Below the pieces are notes generated by a model. It was not told where the DNA came from. It ran no database searches and saw nothing but the letters and a program-made list of their open reading frames with translations. A program made the translations under genes and the position numbers. This document shows, piece after piece, positions 11,329 to 22,504 of a stretch of 64,000 bases of DNA (the first letter of the stretch is position 1; each line of letters starts with the position of its first letter). The stretch is from Allolobophora icterica (lineage: Eukaryota; Annelida; Clitellata; Crassiclitellata; Lumbricidae): assembly GCA_963556255.1 (NCBI GenBank), contig OY744615.1, positions 18,497,577-18,561,576 of the forward strand. Direction: 5' to 3'.

Positions 11329-11539
11329 TACTGTTGAATGCGGCATTGAGACCGGGGCCCCTAGACATTACGAGGCCCCTAGACATTACGAGCCACCTCC
11401 CGATATCCGACACAATAAATATAGGCTACTTTAAACCAGCTCAATGTTAATAAACCCAAGATATTTATATTATGTGTATGTATTTGTTTGTACTACCAGC
11501 GTGCATTTATATTCAAAAATATACGGCTTCAAAATCGAA

Positions 11540-11770
11540 GATCAGAAGAAGTCGAGCTATTCTTCGCTTCTCTAGCTCCCTTTTCTTCCCGTCATATATC
11601 CTCTCCTTTCTATGCATTTCGTCATCCAGGAACGTTCTCCGCATGCCTTAAACTGTCTTTCAATCCTTGGTGCACTCCTTAAGGCAGCGACTGACTCCGT
11701 ACCATCTATCAAGTCGGCCTTCGACCGTGCACTCCAGCCCAGCCTTCATTTCAACAAACAAGGATAGGCC
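11540..11770 (+). mobile_element. Possible LINE C-terminal remnant
   Basis: With frameshifts, the plus strand reads pieces such as RTFSACLKL and then KAATDSVPSIKSAFDRAL, resembling the 'RxFS..LWNSLP....SFK..L' end of CR1/L2-type LINE proteins. The key Trp-Asn is lost. The call is tentative. Confidence 0.35.
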
Positions 11771-11828
11771 CCACGAAGTAGCCTAAAGGTTTTAAATTTT
11801 GCGACTTTTGTAATATTCTGTCATCTAA

Positions 11829-11915
11829 CATGTCGACTGTATAGAGCACAAACGTAATAAGTCCATGGTGTTAAGCATTGGACATATTACGTTTGTCCTC
11901 TATACAGTCGATGTG
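11829..11915. other. 87 nt hairpin with near-perfect arms (miRNA-like)
   Basis: The left arm CGACTGTATAGAGCACAAAC (from 11834) and the right arm (to 11910) are reverse complements over about 33 bases with two or three mismatches. The loop is about 12-15 nt, and pairing continues through the ACAT flanks. The size fits an animal pre-miRNA, but a tiny foldback transposon relic is equally possible. Confidence 0.5.
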
Positions 11916-12430
11916 ACATCTGTCATTTTGTGACAGGGACATTGACGTACATTATAGCGACATACGCATAAAATTAGAATTCTACCGATGTCACGAACAA
12001 TTTTGTATCAATGCGATTTGCTAAGATCATTTAAGTTTTATTGTCAACCTCCTCTTTTCTTATTCATTCTACTCAGCCTACATGTATTATCCAGTGAGTG
12101 GAAGGAGTAGTAACTTAGTAAACTACTTGCGAGTTTCTTGTTTTAACTTGTAATTAAACTTCTTTTGAAGAAATTAGTAACACACAAATTATTGTAGGTA
12201 ATAAATTCATAATGCCTACCATAATCCATACTACTGCCGTGGAATTCGCTTCATGCGCAGCTCTCCACAAATTATGAAATTGCTTTAAAGTTCAAGCATC
12301 GTCATCTTACCTACCTATTTGCTTTCTTATCTACTTACTTTTATTTTTCGCTCATTATTGCGCAATCACGTCCGATGATGACGGTCAGAGCATTCTGAGA
12401 CAGGACATCAAAGTGGGTTGCAGCTGGGTA
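11916..12430. other. Unassigned AT-rich DNA
   Basis: Nothing recognisable was seen on either strand. Confidence 0.5.
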
Positions 12431-12519
12431 TCATCGAATGTGGTATGCCATTGAATGCTTGTTTGTAAACGAAAATGAGTTGTCATTTTTAGCAGCGCAG
12501 TGTTTATCAGCCAACCCTT

Positions 12520-12670
12520 CCAACATATCCCAAGACCTCAACCTCTTCTTTCACGCTCTTTTGTCGCCTTTAGACTTCTCTATTCAGCCGTGCTGGAGTG
12601 GGGAGCACCTCTGGGTTGTACTTCTTGAAGAGGCGTTATATAAATGTCCGTTATGAATGAATGAATGAAC
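12520..12670 (+). mobile_element. L2-type LINE 3' end with (GAAT)n tail
   Basis: The plus strand carries a short coding-like end (TSLFSRAGVGSTSGLYFLKR) followed by GAGGCGTTATATAAAT and GAATGAATGAAT. It is the same tail family as 6941 and 33370. Confidence 0.65.
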
Positions 12671-13338
12671 GGATATCCAAATAAATCCCATACAGGACCC
12701 ATATAGAGCCCACGCAGGCCCCCATCTAATGCCCCTGAATATGTTGGCAAGGAGGTCAAATGGATCGTCGTGAAGCAGAGTTAGGTGGCATCGGACTTTA
12801 TTCAACAACAGAAGCATAGAAATGAAGTTATTCTTTTATTTTTAAAGCAAATTACTTCATAAATTATATAAATATAACACACATGTTTGCATAGTAATTA
12901 GTGTGTATCTTTCGTAGCGTTTCAAGATCTGTTTCCAGTTGATTTTTGGCCGAAAAAGTGGAATAGGGAATAGCGAGTATTCAGTATAGCCTTTTGCATG
13001 TTAAGCAGCGTTTTAAAGTTGGATACGAGAAAAGTTGGTTAATGTTCGACAGAAAAACGTCCACATTTTGCATAATCTTTCTTCTCCGGGTATCTCCTTC
13101 CTGGCAAATGCAAGAAACAATGAAAGTTGAGAGCGAGCAGTTACTTCATTCAGCTAACTATGTAATGTAATCTACGTTAATCTAGTCTACTATAATCCAA
13201 TCTTATGTTATCCAATTTGTAGCAGACGTTTTAACGACAACGTGGGTGCTTGTTAGCAGCGCCTGTAGCATGAGCAGTAGGCCTGTCTGTTTATGTTAAC
13301 TCTTACTTGATTACATTTTTTATTGTTATTCGGTTGTT
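12671..13338. other. Unassigned DNA
   Basis: No gene or clear repeat was seen. It ends at the target duplication of the element at 13347. Confidence 0.5.
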
Positions 13339-13346
13339 GGCTAAAC

Positions 13347-13730
13347 CATAGACGCCTACTTTTACTTTTGTCTCTGGGTGCCAGTGGGTGCATGGGTCCT
13401 CCCTCCCTTTCTCTACCTATCCCCATAGGTAGGTGAGTTTTAGCGGAATTTCGGAGAAAGAAAATTGTTTTCTTGTCAAGGGTTCCAGTGTTATTATTTA
13501 TTTATTATTTTAAATAATAAATAGATAATTTATTTATGTACGACTGTGACTGTGAGATCATGCAATGTTGGGTATTTGTGTTGTATAGTGGTACTTCTCA
13601 CGCTGTGAGATTACTGCTTAGGTGTAAAAATTTGAATTTGGGATCCGAATTCTTCTGGGTGCCAGGCACCCACTGAACTTTCTCTCTGGGTGCATTGGCA
13701 CCAAAGGCTCCCAAGAAGTCGGCGCCTATG
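13347..13730. mobile_element. Non-autonomous hAT-like element, 384 bp
   Basis: It starts CATAGACGCC and ends GGCGCCTATG, which are inverted repeats with one mismatch. A perfect 8 bp duplication, GGCTAAAC, flanks it (13339-13346 and 13731-13738). An 8 bp duplication with GGCGCC-type ends points to the hAT superfamily. Inside are several 'ctgggtgc' words and an AT-rich centre (13489-13535). There is no transposase. Confidence 0.85.
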
Positions 13731-13738
13731 GGCTAAAC

Positions 13739-14345
13739 GATAGATTTCTCAAGAGCCGAAGTTTGTTGTTGTCGCCGCCAAAAATACTCGTTGACCGACA
13801 ATCCTCCGAAAAAGTTACGAACAGTCCGAAACGTCTACAGTTATTACGTCATTGTAATTGTTGGGCACTCGATGACATGAAGCCTTCGATGGACGTAAGC
13901 GCTGACTCATTTTAATTGTTCAGGCTTGTTTTCTCTAACTTGGCAGTTTCCGACTATATAAACCCGCTTGCTACCCAAATGCTTCCTAAATTGCTATTAT
14001 TGCAATGTAGGCTATTACCTTACGTCACCGTCACGTGATATCAGTATTCTACTGCACACGTACGTTGTACATCTTTTTAATTGAATTATATTTGAATACA
14101 AAATAGCAATCTAAATGACTTATGTATTCGATGAGATCAAGTGATCAACGTTTGCTCTTACCAGAGTTCAATGCTTGTGATGGCCTTTCTTCTTGCCTGT
14201 AATCAGCAACAACAATGTGAACGTATTTTATGAGCACAGTGACATTGATCTGAGTTAGCATCTATGTTGATTAGCTCAGCCTATTCAATATTCGTGTCTG
14301 GACGTTTGATTGACAGCAGTATTGTGAGTGTAGCCTATATATTAT
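13739..14345. other. Unassigned DNA
   Basis: No supported feature was seen. Confidence 0.5.
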
Positions 14346-14359
14346 AATAGGAGTGCATC

Positions 14360-14882
14360 GTACCATCCATCGAACCAACCATCTATTCGTCCATCGATCC
14401 ATCCACCTATCCATCCATCTATATGTCCATCGAACCATGCATCTATCCATCCATCGATCCATCCACCTATCCGTCCATCGGTCCATCCATCTATCCATCT
14501 ATCCATCCATCCATCCATCCATCCATCCATCCATCCATCCATCCATCCATCCATCCATCCATCCATCCATCCATCCATCCATCCATCCATCCATCCATCC
14601 ATCCATCCATCCATCCATCCATCCATCCATCCATCCATCCATCCATCCATCTATCCATCCATCTATCCATCCATCTATCCATTCATCTATCCATCCATCT
14701 ATCCGTTCATCGGTCCATCCATATATCCATCCATCCATCCATCCATCCATATATCCATCCATCCATCCATCCATCCAACGACCCATCCATCCATCTAGCG
14801 ATCCATCTATCCGTCCATCGGTCCTTCCATCTATCCATCCACTTTTCGATCCATCTATCCGTCCATCGGTCCATCCAGCCCA
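14360..14882. repeat. (CATC)n microsatellite, about 520 bp
   Basis: A pure core of CCAT units (about 14500-14650) sits in a more variable tract with CTAT, CGAT and CGGT variants. The HPSIHPSI and WMDGWMDG frames on both strands are translations of this repeat. Confidence 0.97.
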
Positions 14883-15008
14883 CAACCAGCTAACCATCAT
14901 TCCATTTCTCTCTCTCCTCAGTCCCTCCCTCCATTCTTTCTCTCTCCTTCCCTACCTTAACCCATCAATCCAAGTCATCCGTCAATCTATTTATCCAAAC
15001 ATTTCTGA

Positions 15009-15219
15009 TCAATTACCATGACCATGGCCGCTGCCATGGCTGTCGTTACTGCCGTTGCTTGACCGACGACCCCCGTGTCCACTGTGTCCGCTGCCGGGAC
15101 GAACGCGAGGCCCGTGCGGGTGACACAGGTTGATCTTACAGCCCATCGCGTGACAGTTGCCCATCTTCAGCTGATTTTGGTATCCTTTCTCTTCTGCTGG
15201 TTGATGATAGCTGCAGTTC
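15009..15219 (-). CDS. Candidate last exon or 51 aa small ORF, Cys/His/Gly-rich
   Basis: An open minus-strand frame runs from an upstream stop at 15228 to a TGA at 15009. It contains an ATG at 15164 (51-residue ORF) and, upstream of that, possible 3' splice sites ending at 15220 and near 15211. The reading has four Cys in a spaced pattern (NCSYH, then [16 protein letters not shown]) and then a Gly/His/Ser-rich tail ([19 protein letters not shown]). The block is strikingly GC- and CpG-rich beside AT-rich neighbours and shows protein-like codons. I do not recognise the family. It could be the terminal exon of a secreted protein whose other exons lie to the right, or chance. Confidence 0.4.
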
Positions 15220-15239
15220 CTGTCTTCTTAAATGACTTC

Positions 15240-15750
15240 TAGTAATCGGATTAGTCGTTGCGACAAATTGACTGTCTCCGGACTTCTGAGCCACAGACAC
15301 AAGATTGACAAACTGAAGCCAAACAAGGAGTTACTCTGTGTTTTGTTTACATGGTTGCTATTGGAGACGATCTGGAAACCTTAAGTGTTCATACCAAACA
15401 CTTGTTAAAGCAAACACCTTAAACAGCGCAAACAAACTATGGGTGGGATGGATGAGTATGTCCAGTGAAGCGCACTCGAATGGCGATATTTAGAGCCGAG
15501 GGCTATGCATACAAGTTGCGTCTAACTGAATACAAAATTCTTATGCATGACGTTAAGGAGAAATTAGCTGCTTCATTTTAATCGTTTTAACCTGCATAAT
15601 TTTAACGACGAGCTGCACTGGTTTCCCAGTCGCTTTTAGTACACTCTTGTCATTAAATGTTAAGCCACATTCCAAGTAGTTTTAATTTGCATATGATTTA
15701 AGATGGGGAAGGAGTAAGGAAAACGAAAAGGCGACCAAAGGATTCAAAAT
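15240..15750. other. Unassigned DNA
   Basis: Nothing recognisable; other exons for the candidate at 15009-15219 were looked for here and not found. Confidence 0.45.
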
Positions 15751-15834
15751 GTAGGTTGATAAGGGAATTGTTAGAAGGTAGGCCTACAGGTAACATACTT
15801 TGTAAATTCAAATTTCAACAGTTTTATTCTAAGG

Positions 15835-15965
15835 CTAAACGTAGGGCACCAGCTTATTTAGGAGCGCTGCATCTTTTCACAGAAGTTTCCCACAGATTTC
15901 AAATGAAGATCCAAGCCCGGTTGCCAGAGAGACCTGAGGATCTGTCAGAGGATCTGTTAGCTACA
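15835..15965 (+). repeat. Dispersed short repeat, 'GAGCGCTGCGTCA' family, copy 2
   Basis: It shares gggcaccagcttatt, GAGCGCTGC and then 'agatccaagcccggttgccagagaga' with 23392-23535. It is diverged. Confidence 0.55.
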
Positions 15966-16127
15966 CAATGAGCAAGCACAACCAGAGCAATCCAGCAGCA
16001 GGACCCTGTATGGACTTCAGAGTTCTGCTTGTGTAATTCTGATTTTTATCAGTAATTTTCTCGCATTCAGAATTGTCCATCGCATCAACTGACAGATTTA
16101 TATAACGCCATTCTTAATATTAGGACA

Positions 16128-16510
16128 CAGAGGCGGATTAAGGCATGTTCAACATGTTCGGCCAAACAGGAGCCTCACACTTGAGGGGCCACACATGCAG
16201 AAGAAAAAACTATTAGGCCTGTTTTTATTTTCTGTATTGTGGTAGGCCTGAAATTGTAATATTCTTTTACCACGAGTCACTCTAATATTGTTAAACCGTA
16301 AAGGATGTATACTTAGGGCCTAAAAACTAGACTGGATAATTATAAGACCTACTGATATTGTACAAAAGAAAAGAAGGTACGAATTAATAACAGACGAATA
16401 CTGATTCGTTGAATATAACGCGTTTTATGTGTCCTTTTGTTGTGATTCTGTGGGGGTTGCGGCCCACAGTTTTACTGAACAGGGTCGCCATATTTGTTAA
16501 TCCGGCCCTG
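16128..16510. mobile_element. Non-autonomous hAT-like element, 383 bp
   Basis: The ends are CAGAGGCGGATTAA and TTAATCCGGCCCTG (inverted, two mismatches). The flanks are TTAGGACA (16120-16127) and TTAGGACG (16511-16518), an 8 bp duplication with one difference. No coding capacity. Confidence 0.75.
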
Positions 16511-16657
16511 TTAGGACGCTTGACCACAGCAAGTTTGACAGTTTGTGGGTGACATGGTCATTTAGCGCTGTTGTCTACCAAACAGTGTTGAGTGAATTCT
16601 TCGAAAACATGAATGTCGTTGCATAATAAATGCGTTTTCCTCACTTAAAGAATATAC

Positions 16658-16658
16658 A

Positions 16659-16721
<63 letters not shown>

Positions 16722-16738
16722 CTACTTACTTACTTACA
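16658..16738. repeat. (TTAC)n microsatellite
   Basis: About 20 units of ACTT/TTAC with one substitution. Confidence 0.95.
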
Positions 16739-17040
16739 TAATCACGCCATTCGGTCTAAATGCTTTTCCCATAAATGCTTGTGCCTAAATCACTAGATCT
16801 TAAGGTTCACCTACAGTCTTCAGTTAGTAGCGTATACTAACAAACTAATCACACAATAATGGTCTCGCTAATTGATCTTAGGGACACAGTTTTCCCTGTC
16901 GCAGCTAATATAATCTCAGCATTATAATCCATTCTCGTTTACCCTAAATTAATCTTATCTAATCACATCTCATATGATCGAATGCACAATCTCTTAACCA
17001 ATTAAAACTAATCTAATCTGATCTTCTCACCGTGTACTGA

Positions 17041-17554
17041 CAGTGGCGGCGCCAGACATTTTTTTAACCAGGGCATAGCCTGGGCAGTCATACAAGTAAC
17101 CAGTGCAAAGGGCGATTTATGGAGAGCGCTGTAGCGCGAGCTTAAATGATGACCATATAATATTATAAGATCACGCTACCGCGCTCGCCATAAATCCCCC
17201 CCCCCTGCGCGCACTATTATAGTTTTCTTACGGAGCTCCTCGCACTGGGAGCACCTCTGATTAGGTTGTACTGCGAGAGGCGCTTTAGAAATTCGTAAAT
17301 ACAATACAATATAGTTGTCTATAGTCAGGAGGTCAGATGGGCGAAGCCCCCGGAAGCTGAACTTTTTGACAATTGTAGGCCCTAAAGCAAATTTTAACAT
17401 TTCAGTGAATTTAGTGAATTTATATCTCAGGATATATAAAATTTGCTCGAACAAATTCTGGACAGGGCAAAAATTCTGGCAGGGCATCGACCAGGGCAAA
17501 GGATTTTTTAGCAGGGCATTTGCCCTGGCGCGCCCTGGTGTAGCGCCGCCCCTG
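17041..17554. mobile_element. Non-autonomous hAT-like element, 514 bp, with a nested LINE tail
   Basis: It starts CAGTGGCGGCGC and ends GCGCCGCCCCTG (inverted). CGTGTAC is present at 17031-17037 and 17555-17561, so the duplication is 7-8 bp with a 2-3 bp uncertainty at the left edge. Inside, 17235-17300 carries a diverged 'gggagcacctctgattagg..agaggcgct' LINE/SINE tail, so one element entered the other. 'Cagggca' words recur near both ends. Confidence 0.7.
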
Positions 17555-17575
17555 CGTGTACAATCCGTATACTCG

Positions 17576-18145
17576 TTTTACAACATTGCGAAGAGTTGAA
17601 CCCCAACCTTTGCGTTGACAGTCCAGTATTGCTATAGACATTTGATACAATTGAACTTTCACTAGATACTTTACGAGAATTCAGATAGGAACGACGTAGT
17701 GCATTTCGGAGAGAAGAGCATGGAGATGCAACAGTTAGAACACTGCATACTGGTGTGGAATCCATATATTGAAAAATGACATAGAATAGCTAGAGAAAAT
17801 GCAAAGAAGAGCTACCAATATGATCTGAAGTTACAAGGATCTGAGTTATAAATAGAGGTGAAAAGGTGTGGGCAAACAACATTGAAGAGAAGGAAGGTCA
17901 GCGGAGACATATTGAAGCTTTAAGGTTATGACTAAAAAAAACGACAGTGCAGTGGGAGAGGTTCTTTGAATTAACACCAAACAAGGCGACTTGAGACAAC
18001 ATATACTACTGGTTAAGAAAGCGAAAAGAACATTATGGCAGAAATTCTTCGGTGCAAAAGTTACAGCATTGTGGAATCAATCAGATGATAGCAAGACGAT
18101 ACTGTCTCAGTATCTAGCACAGCTTGTTAAGAAGAAGCTCTAGAA
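17576..18145 (+). pseudogene. Decayed LINE reverse-transcriptase C-terminal region
   Basis: With several stops and frameshifts the plus strand reads NDIE-LEKMQRRATNMI, then RSAETY-SFKVMTKK, then KKAKRTLWQKFFGAKVTALWNQS. This follows the C-terminal pattern common in CR1-like and related LINEs: 'KDI..LEKVQRRATKM....RR.RGD.I..FK..', then 'KRF..R...WN.LP'. The RT catalytic part is missing. A short LAQLVKKKL end is followed by a stop. It is a 5'-truncated old insertion. Confidence 0.65.
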
Positions 18146-18744
18146 AGGATATGAGTTAACTTGAATTCAGGGTGTCTACACCATAGAAAGCGTAGAGAAA
18201 AGGCTCCATCCAAGAAATAGGGGAAAAGATCTGTCAGTGTGTATGCCACCATTTTAGGGGGAGGAAGAGGAGGGGGAAAAGAGGGGGAAGAAGAAGTTGC
18301 TCCAATGACTTAGGGGGGATAGACGCCCCTGCTTGCAATAGTTAAAAAACAGATTGTATGTCTTCTGATCTACTTAACCCCGTTCTGTTATGTTGTCCTA
18401 TGTTATGCTATTTCATATTATGTTATGTCATGTTATGTCAACTGTCTAGAACTTAAATAGTAGCCTAAACATTAGACTGATAGAACACAGTTTAAATAAG
18501 AACATATTGCCTTATTCTACAGCTTATTTATTTATTACGAAAAGTTTTAACGCCACACAGAAATGCGAATTTGAGTGGCAGTTAGTTAGTCGCCAGATGA
18601 AGAGCAAGTAGATCTATATCCATATGTTTGAAAGCCAGTGAGAAGTAGTGAGCCTTGAGTCGTTTCTTGAGAGCAGAAGCTTAGGCCTATCGGAATATGA
18701 GATTTGCGCTGAGTGATTTTTGTATGACATTTAATAGATACATA
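18146..18744. other. Mostly unassigned; weak dispersed-repeat similarity at 18540-18700
   Basis: Nothing is clear before 18540. The part 18540-18700 ('agtgagccttgagtcgtttcttgag') resembles inner segments of the LINE/SINE family seen at 20130-20290 and 45200-45660, but only loosely. Confidence 0.35.
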
Positions 18745-18988
18745 TAGCTGTTCATGGGCGCCCGCAGCATAGGTCAAGGGGGGTCGCGTGACCCCCCCTG
18801 GAAATCATGATATGACTGCCAAGAGAATCATGGATACTGAAAACCTTACTCTCTGAGTTTGAAAGCAACAGCAAGTGATGGCTGTTGACGAGAACCCCAG
18901 AGTTGATGCACTATAGAATTAATAGAAATAACACAGTAGTCCTAATGGAACATGGTTAGGAGCCGGCCAATGCCAGCCCTGACCTTAG

Positions 18989-19352
18989 GGTCAGCAAGCT
19001 AAGGCGACTGCCCAGAGAATCATGGATACTGGAAACCGTGTACTCTCTCGGTCTGAAAGGTTAAACAGGTGTTGGCTGTTGAAAGATAGCTTGGGTTTCT
19101 CTCTGCATGGTTCAAAGGCGGAGGATGGTGACACGCGAAATCATATCATCCTACAAGACTGAAGAGAGAGGGTCAGCAAGCTAAGGCGACTGCCCAGAGA
19201 ATCATGGATATTGGAAACTGTGTACTCTCTCGGTCTGAAAGGTTAAACAGGTGTTGGCTGTTGAAAGATAGCTTGGGTTTCTCTCTGCATGGTTCAAAGG
19301 CGGAGGATGGTGACACGCGAAATCATATCATCCTACAAGACTGAAGAGAGAG
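18989..19352. repeat. Two tandem 182 bp units inside the 1.8 kb element
   Basis: Units 18989-19170 and 19171-19352 differ at very few positions (for example ggatact/ggatatt). A much more diverged third copy is recognisable at about 18815-18900, sharing AGAGAATCATGGATACTG and GGCTGTTGA. Confidence 0.92.
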
Positions 19353-19408
19353 TGGTTGTTCTTGGATATAAAGATAAGACACAGGACAAATAATTACTAA
19401 GACAGCTG

Positions 19409-19410
<2 letters not shown>

Positions 19411-19460
<50 letters not shown>
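19411..19460. repeat. (TA)n microsatellite
   Basis: About 25 pure TA units. Confidence 0.97.
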
Positions 19461-19462
<2 letters not shown>

Positions 19463-19526
19463 TATTTATTTATTTATGGGCTTTCAGATTGGGAGGAGAA
19501 AGAGAGACTAGATCAGTTCATTTCGA

Positions 19527-19585
19527 GATCCCATCATTGTAGGCCCTATTCGAGATCCCATCATTGTAGGCCCTATTCGAGATTA
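19527..19585. repeat. Tandem duplication of a 27 bp unit
   Basis: The unit 'cgagatcccatcattg..taggccctatt' occurs twice in tandem and is followed by a partial third copy. Confidence 0.8.
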
Positions 19586-20572
19586 CAGAGGATTGTAACT
19601 AAATTTTAAATTAATAAAATTGATAATATCTAGTGGACCGCCATTAAAATAATTTAAACTTATCTGTCGTTTTCAAAGTCACCAGCTGGAAGATGTGATG
19701 GTAAGTGCAACTAAACTGTGGAGAGTCGAGACTGCATTTATAAACAATTCGCCTCAGAAAAATTGACAAACAGGATTAGAGATGGCCATATTCCTTTAAA
19801 TTTCACTTTCTTCCACACAAAAAATCCGTTTTGTTCGCAGTTTTTACCTGTAATCGCAATCGTAATCTCGCGATTACTTCAATGCCCACAAAAGCTATAC
19901 GTCGCGGGAACCAGATTATTCACAGGCGCTCAGTCAAACAAAATCTATGGGCAGGGGGTCAGAGTGCAAGGGGGTCAGGCAGGCCTGGCAGGCAGTCAGA
20001 CGGCTACGGTGGATGGCGTTTAGAATTGAAGCGGTGAGGGAGGCAAGTGGAAGAGAAGGAAGCAGGTTAAGATCTGTGAAAGAGCAGTGTTTTATTTTTG
20101 AGTGAAAGCCATGTGGACAGATAACAAGAGGTAAGGTTTTGGTGAGTTCGTAGGAAGGATCTGATATTTGTCGTAATTCTGGTGAGAGTTTATTCAAGAG
20201 AAGCAGAATAGCTAATGGCTATAAAGCGATTTGCAAATTTTAGCGATGAGGTGACGAAATGGCGAAATGTTAGGGCGGATGAGGATCGGGTTGAGCGGCG
20301 TAGTTGGACTGTGAATAACTGACGAAGATAGGAGGCACACCATACATCCGACACATCATACATCCGACCCCCAAATTTAGAAAAAACACCAAAAAAGGTC
20401 ATCACACGAGAAAAGAATTTTGACCTCTTTTAGAGCAGATCAGTTCAAAACTCTTTTTTGACCAGATCAGTTCAAAAGTGAACCCCCACCTGTCAAACAA
20501 GATCGCCGCCAGTGCTCCCGGCCGTGACTGACCTCCCCTGCAAAAAATCCTGCGGGCGCCCATGTAGCTGTT

Positions 20573-21160
20573 GTACGATGCCGTGGTGGTCTGATTTAGA
20601 ACTGAAGAAATTCTTGACTGATCATCACTGGTCGACTGGTCAAGGACTCTTCTACAGTTTCTAACTGTATTTCGTCTGTGGGAAATTACAAGGAGGTTGT
20701 CAGAGTAGGCCTATATAAGGAGATGCATCGCATCATACGACGTCATAGGATTATTGAGACTTCATATAAATACATATTACAATACCTTACAGTAAAAATG
20801 CGTGCTGCTTTATATCTGCTATGTGGTAAGGTAAGGTTATACTTCAGTGTTTAAGACCTTGGAGTCGCAATGCAGTTTAAATTATTTACAAGGTAACTTA
20901 ATTCGCTACAAACACACAATCCATCGTCCATAGTTGACCTATATTGGTCCGAGGTAATAACGGCTGCTAGACTGCTAGTATCACGCAAGATCACATCAGT
21001 CTATACCAAATATTTTTCTAATTTGAGCGAATACAGTCAGAAGAAATACTGACAGGCCCAGACGAAAGTTTTAGTCAATACGCTAAAGCACTCGTAAAAC
21101 TTACATCTCGGAGCAGACGGTATTTGGCATTTAGATTACATCATGCGCCAGTAACAATTA
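20573..21160. other. Unassigned DNA between two hAT-like elements
   Basis: No supported feature was seen. Confidence 0.5.
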
Positions 21161-21167
21161 GTCTAGT

Positions 21168-21495
21168 CAGTGCCGGCCTTAGGATATTTCGGGCCCTGTG
21201 CAGAGTATACTGTACGGGCCCCCATGACGCAAGTCAAATTGTTTTTCATTGCTAATCATTTTATTTTAGTAGATTGTTAAGAAGTACAAGTCAAATTTAA
21301 CTATACACGAGAATTCTGGGATATAGAGGAAGTTGACTTTTATTTTATTGACAAAAGAGAAGATTTAATCGAAACCATAATATTATTATTATGAGGGCGT
21401 CTTATTCATGTTAATTTTCTCTGACATTTTCGGGCCCCCGTAAGTTGCGGGCCCCGTGCGACCGCACGGTTCGCACGCCCCTAAGGCCGGCACTG
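21168..21495. mobile_element. Non-autonomous hAT-like element, 328 bp
   Basis: It starts CAGTGCCGGCCTTAGG and ends CCTAAGGCCGGCACTG, a perfect 16 bp inverted repeat. GTCTAGT flanks both sides (21161-21167 and 21496-21502), so the duplication is 7 bp or a decayed 8. Subterminal 'cgggccc' words occur at both ends. AT-rich centre, no coding. Confidence 0.87.
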
Positions 21496-21502
21496 GTCTA
21501 GT

Positions 21503-22055
21503 TGATACACTGGTCGAACTGGTTTTAGATACATCAGTGAAATGGATTCAGTCTACATAGTTCATGATTTTATAAACAAAGAGCCTAAGTATATGTGTGT
21601 ATATATAAACGTCATTGTTAAGTGTTTTAGATGATGCCGAGTGGACTGTGTTGGACGGATAGGTCGATGCTGTTGACTAATCCACTTCATGATGTCAATC
21701 AAGTTTTCGTTGCTTTGCCTGCAATCAAAATAACTGAAGTTAGCCAACTATAACGAAAGACGTGAACTGATCATGATAATGATGTTGTTGCTGTTGACGA
21801 AAATGACAATGATGACGACGACGCCGATGACGATGACGACGATGATTACAAGGAGAGGGGCAGTGGCGTCTAACCCACCCACCCCCACCTGGAGAGGGAG
21901 AACTAACCCCACTCTGGCCGACTTATATATAAGAGGCTCAGAAGTCACTCAGAACTGTAAATTAATTTTTTATATACATCAGCGTCATGCATGGTAAACG
22001 CCCATTTCTGGCAACTGTGGGAGATCGCTCTTCCAATCCCCCTATTTGTATATGC
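21503..22055. other. Unassigned; GAC/GAT-rich patch at 21770-21850
   Basis: An interrupted (GAT/GAC) tract gives Asp/Met-rich frames. A CAGTGGCGTC word near 21862 resembles a hAT end, but no partner end was found. Confidence 0.45.
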
Positions 22056-22059
22056 AACT

Positions 22060-22260
22060 GGAGGAGATAGACTAATGATAATACTCTTGCATAAAGAACA
22101 CAAGATCTCGAAAGACGCGGTTCGTTACCCGTAAGCCCCTCTAGGTCGACTCAGCCTTCCACTACCTAGGGGGCAGCTGTAAAATGAGCGGGCGCCTAAC
22201 AGGCCGTCAAGACGTGCATTCTATAAAATCTTGTATAATTGTACAATCACATGTTTCAGT
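22060..22260 (+). mobile_element. tRNA-derived SINE
   Basis: The B-box-like GGTTCGTTACCC at 22119-22130 follows an A-box-like TAGACTAATGATA at about 22068. Downstream comes 'gactcagccttccactacct...gtaaaatgag', a body type commonly joined to tRNA heads in invertebrate SINEs. Confidence 0.5.
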
Positions 22261-22412
22261 GTTATTTGCTTACTGTGGTTAGTCAGTGATCTTGTCAATA
22301 AACACGAATATTATTTCTGATCCTTCCAGCGACAGTTCAAGCTCACGGTCGAGTTGTATCCTAGTTCGCTAGAGAGCACAAGTGGACTGAAAGCTTAAAT
22401 TGTCATTCTGTC

Positions 22413-22478
22413 GTTATAGCGAGTATTGAACCATCTGGACTGACATGACAGCGTGCTAACCACTAGATTACCGCGTGC
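22413..22478 (-). mobile_element. tRNA-like SINE head
   Basis: The minus strand reads TAATCTAGTGGTTAGCACG (A-box-like, 22452-22470) and GGTTCAATACT (B-box-like, 22421-22431) at tRNA spacing. It ends just before the hAT-like element at 22505. Confidence 0.55.
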
Positions 22479-22504
22479 AAAATGATTTTAACCTTAGATT
22501 CAGC

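Larger units (their letters stand above)
18753..20564. mobile_element. Non-autonomous hAT-like element, 1.8 kb
   Basis: It starts CATGGGCGCCCGCAG and ends CTGCGGGCGCCCATG, a perfect 15 bp inverted repeat. A perfect 8 bp duplication, TAGCTGTT, flanks it (18745-18752 and 20565-20572). It holds a 182 bp tandem duplication, a TA microsatellite and a LINE/SINE-like stretch, but no transposase frame. Perfect ends and flanks suggest a fairly recent insertion. Confidence 0.88.

Noticed and set aside
14353..15021. 222-codon His-Pro-Ser-Ile frame and Trp-Met-Asp-Gly frames
   Set aside because: Products of the CATC microsatellite on both strands.
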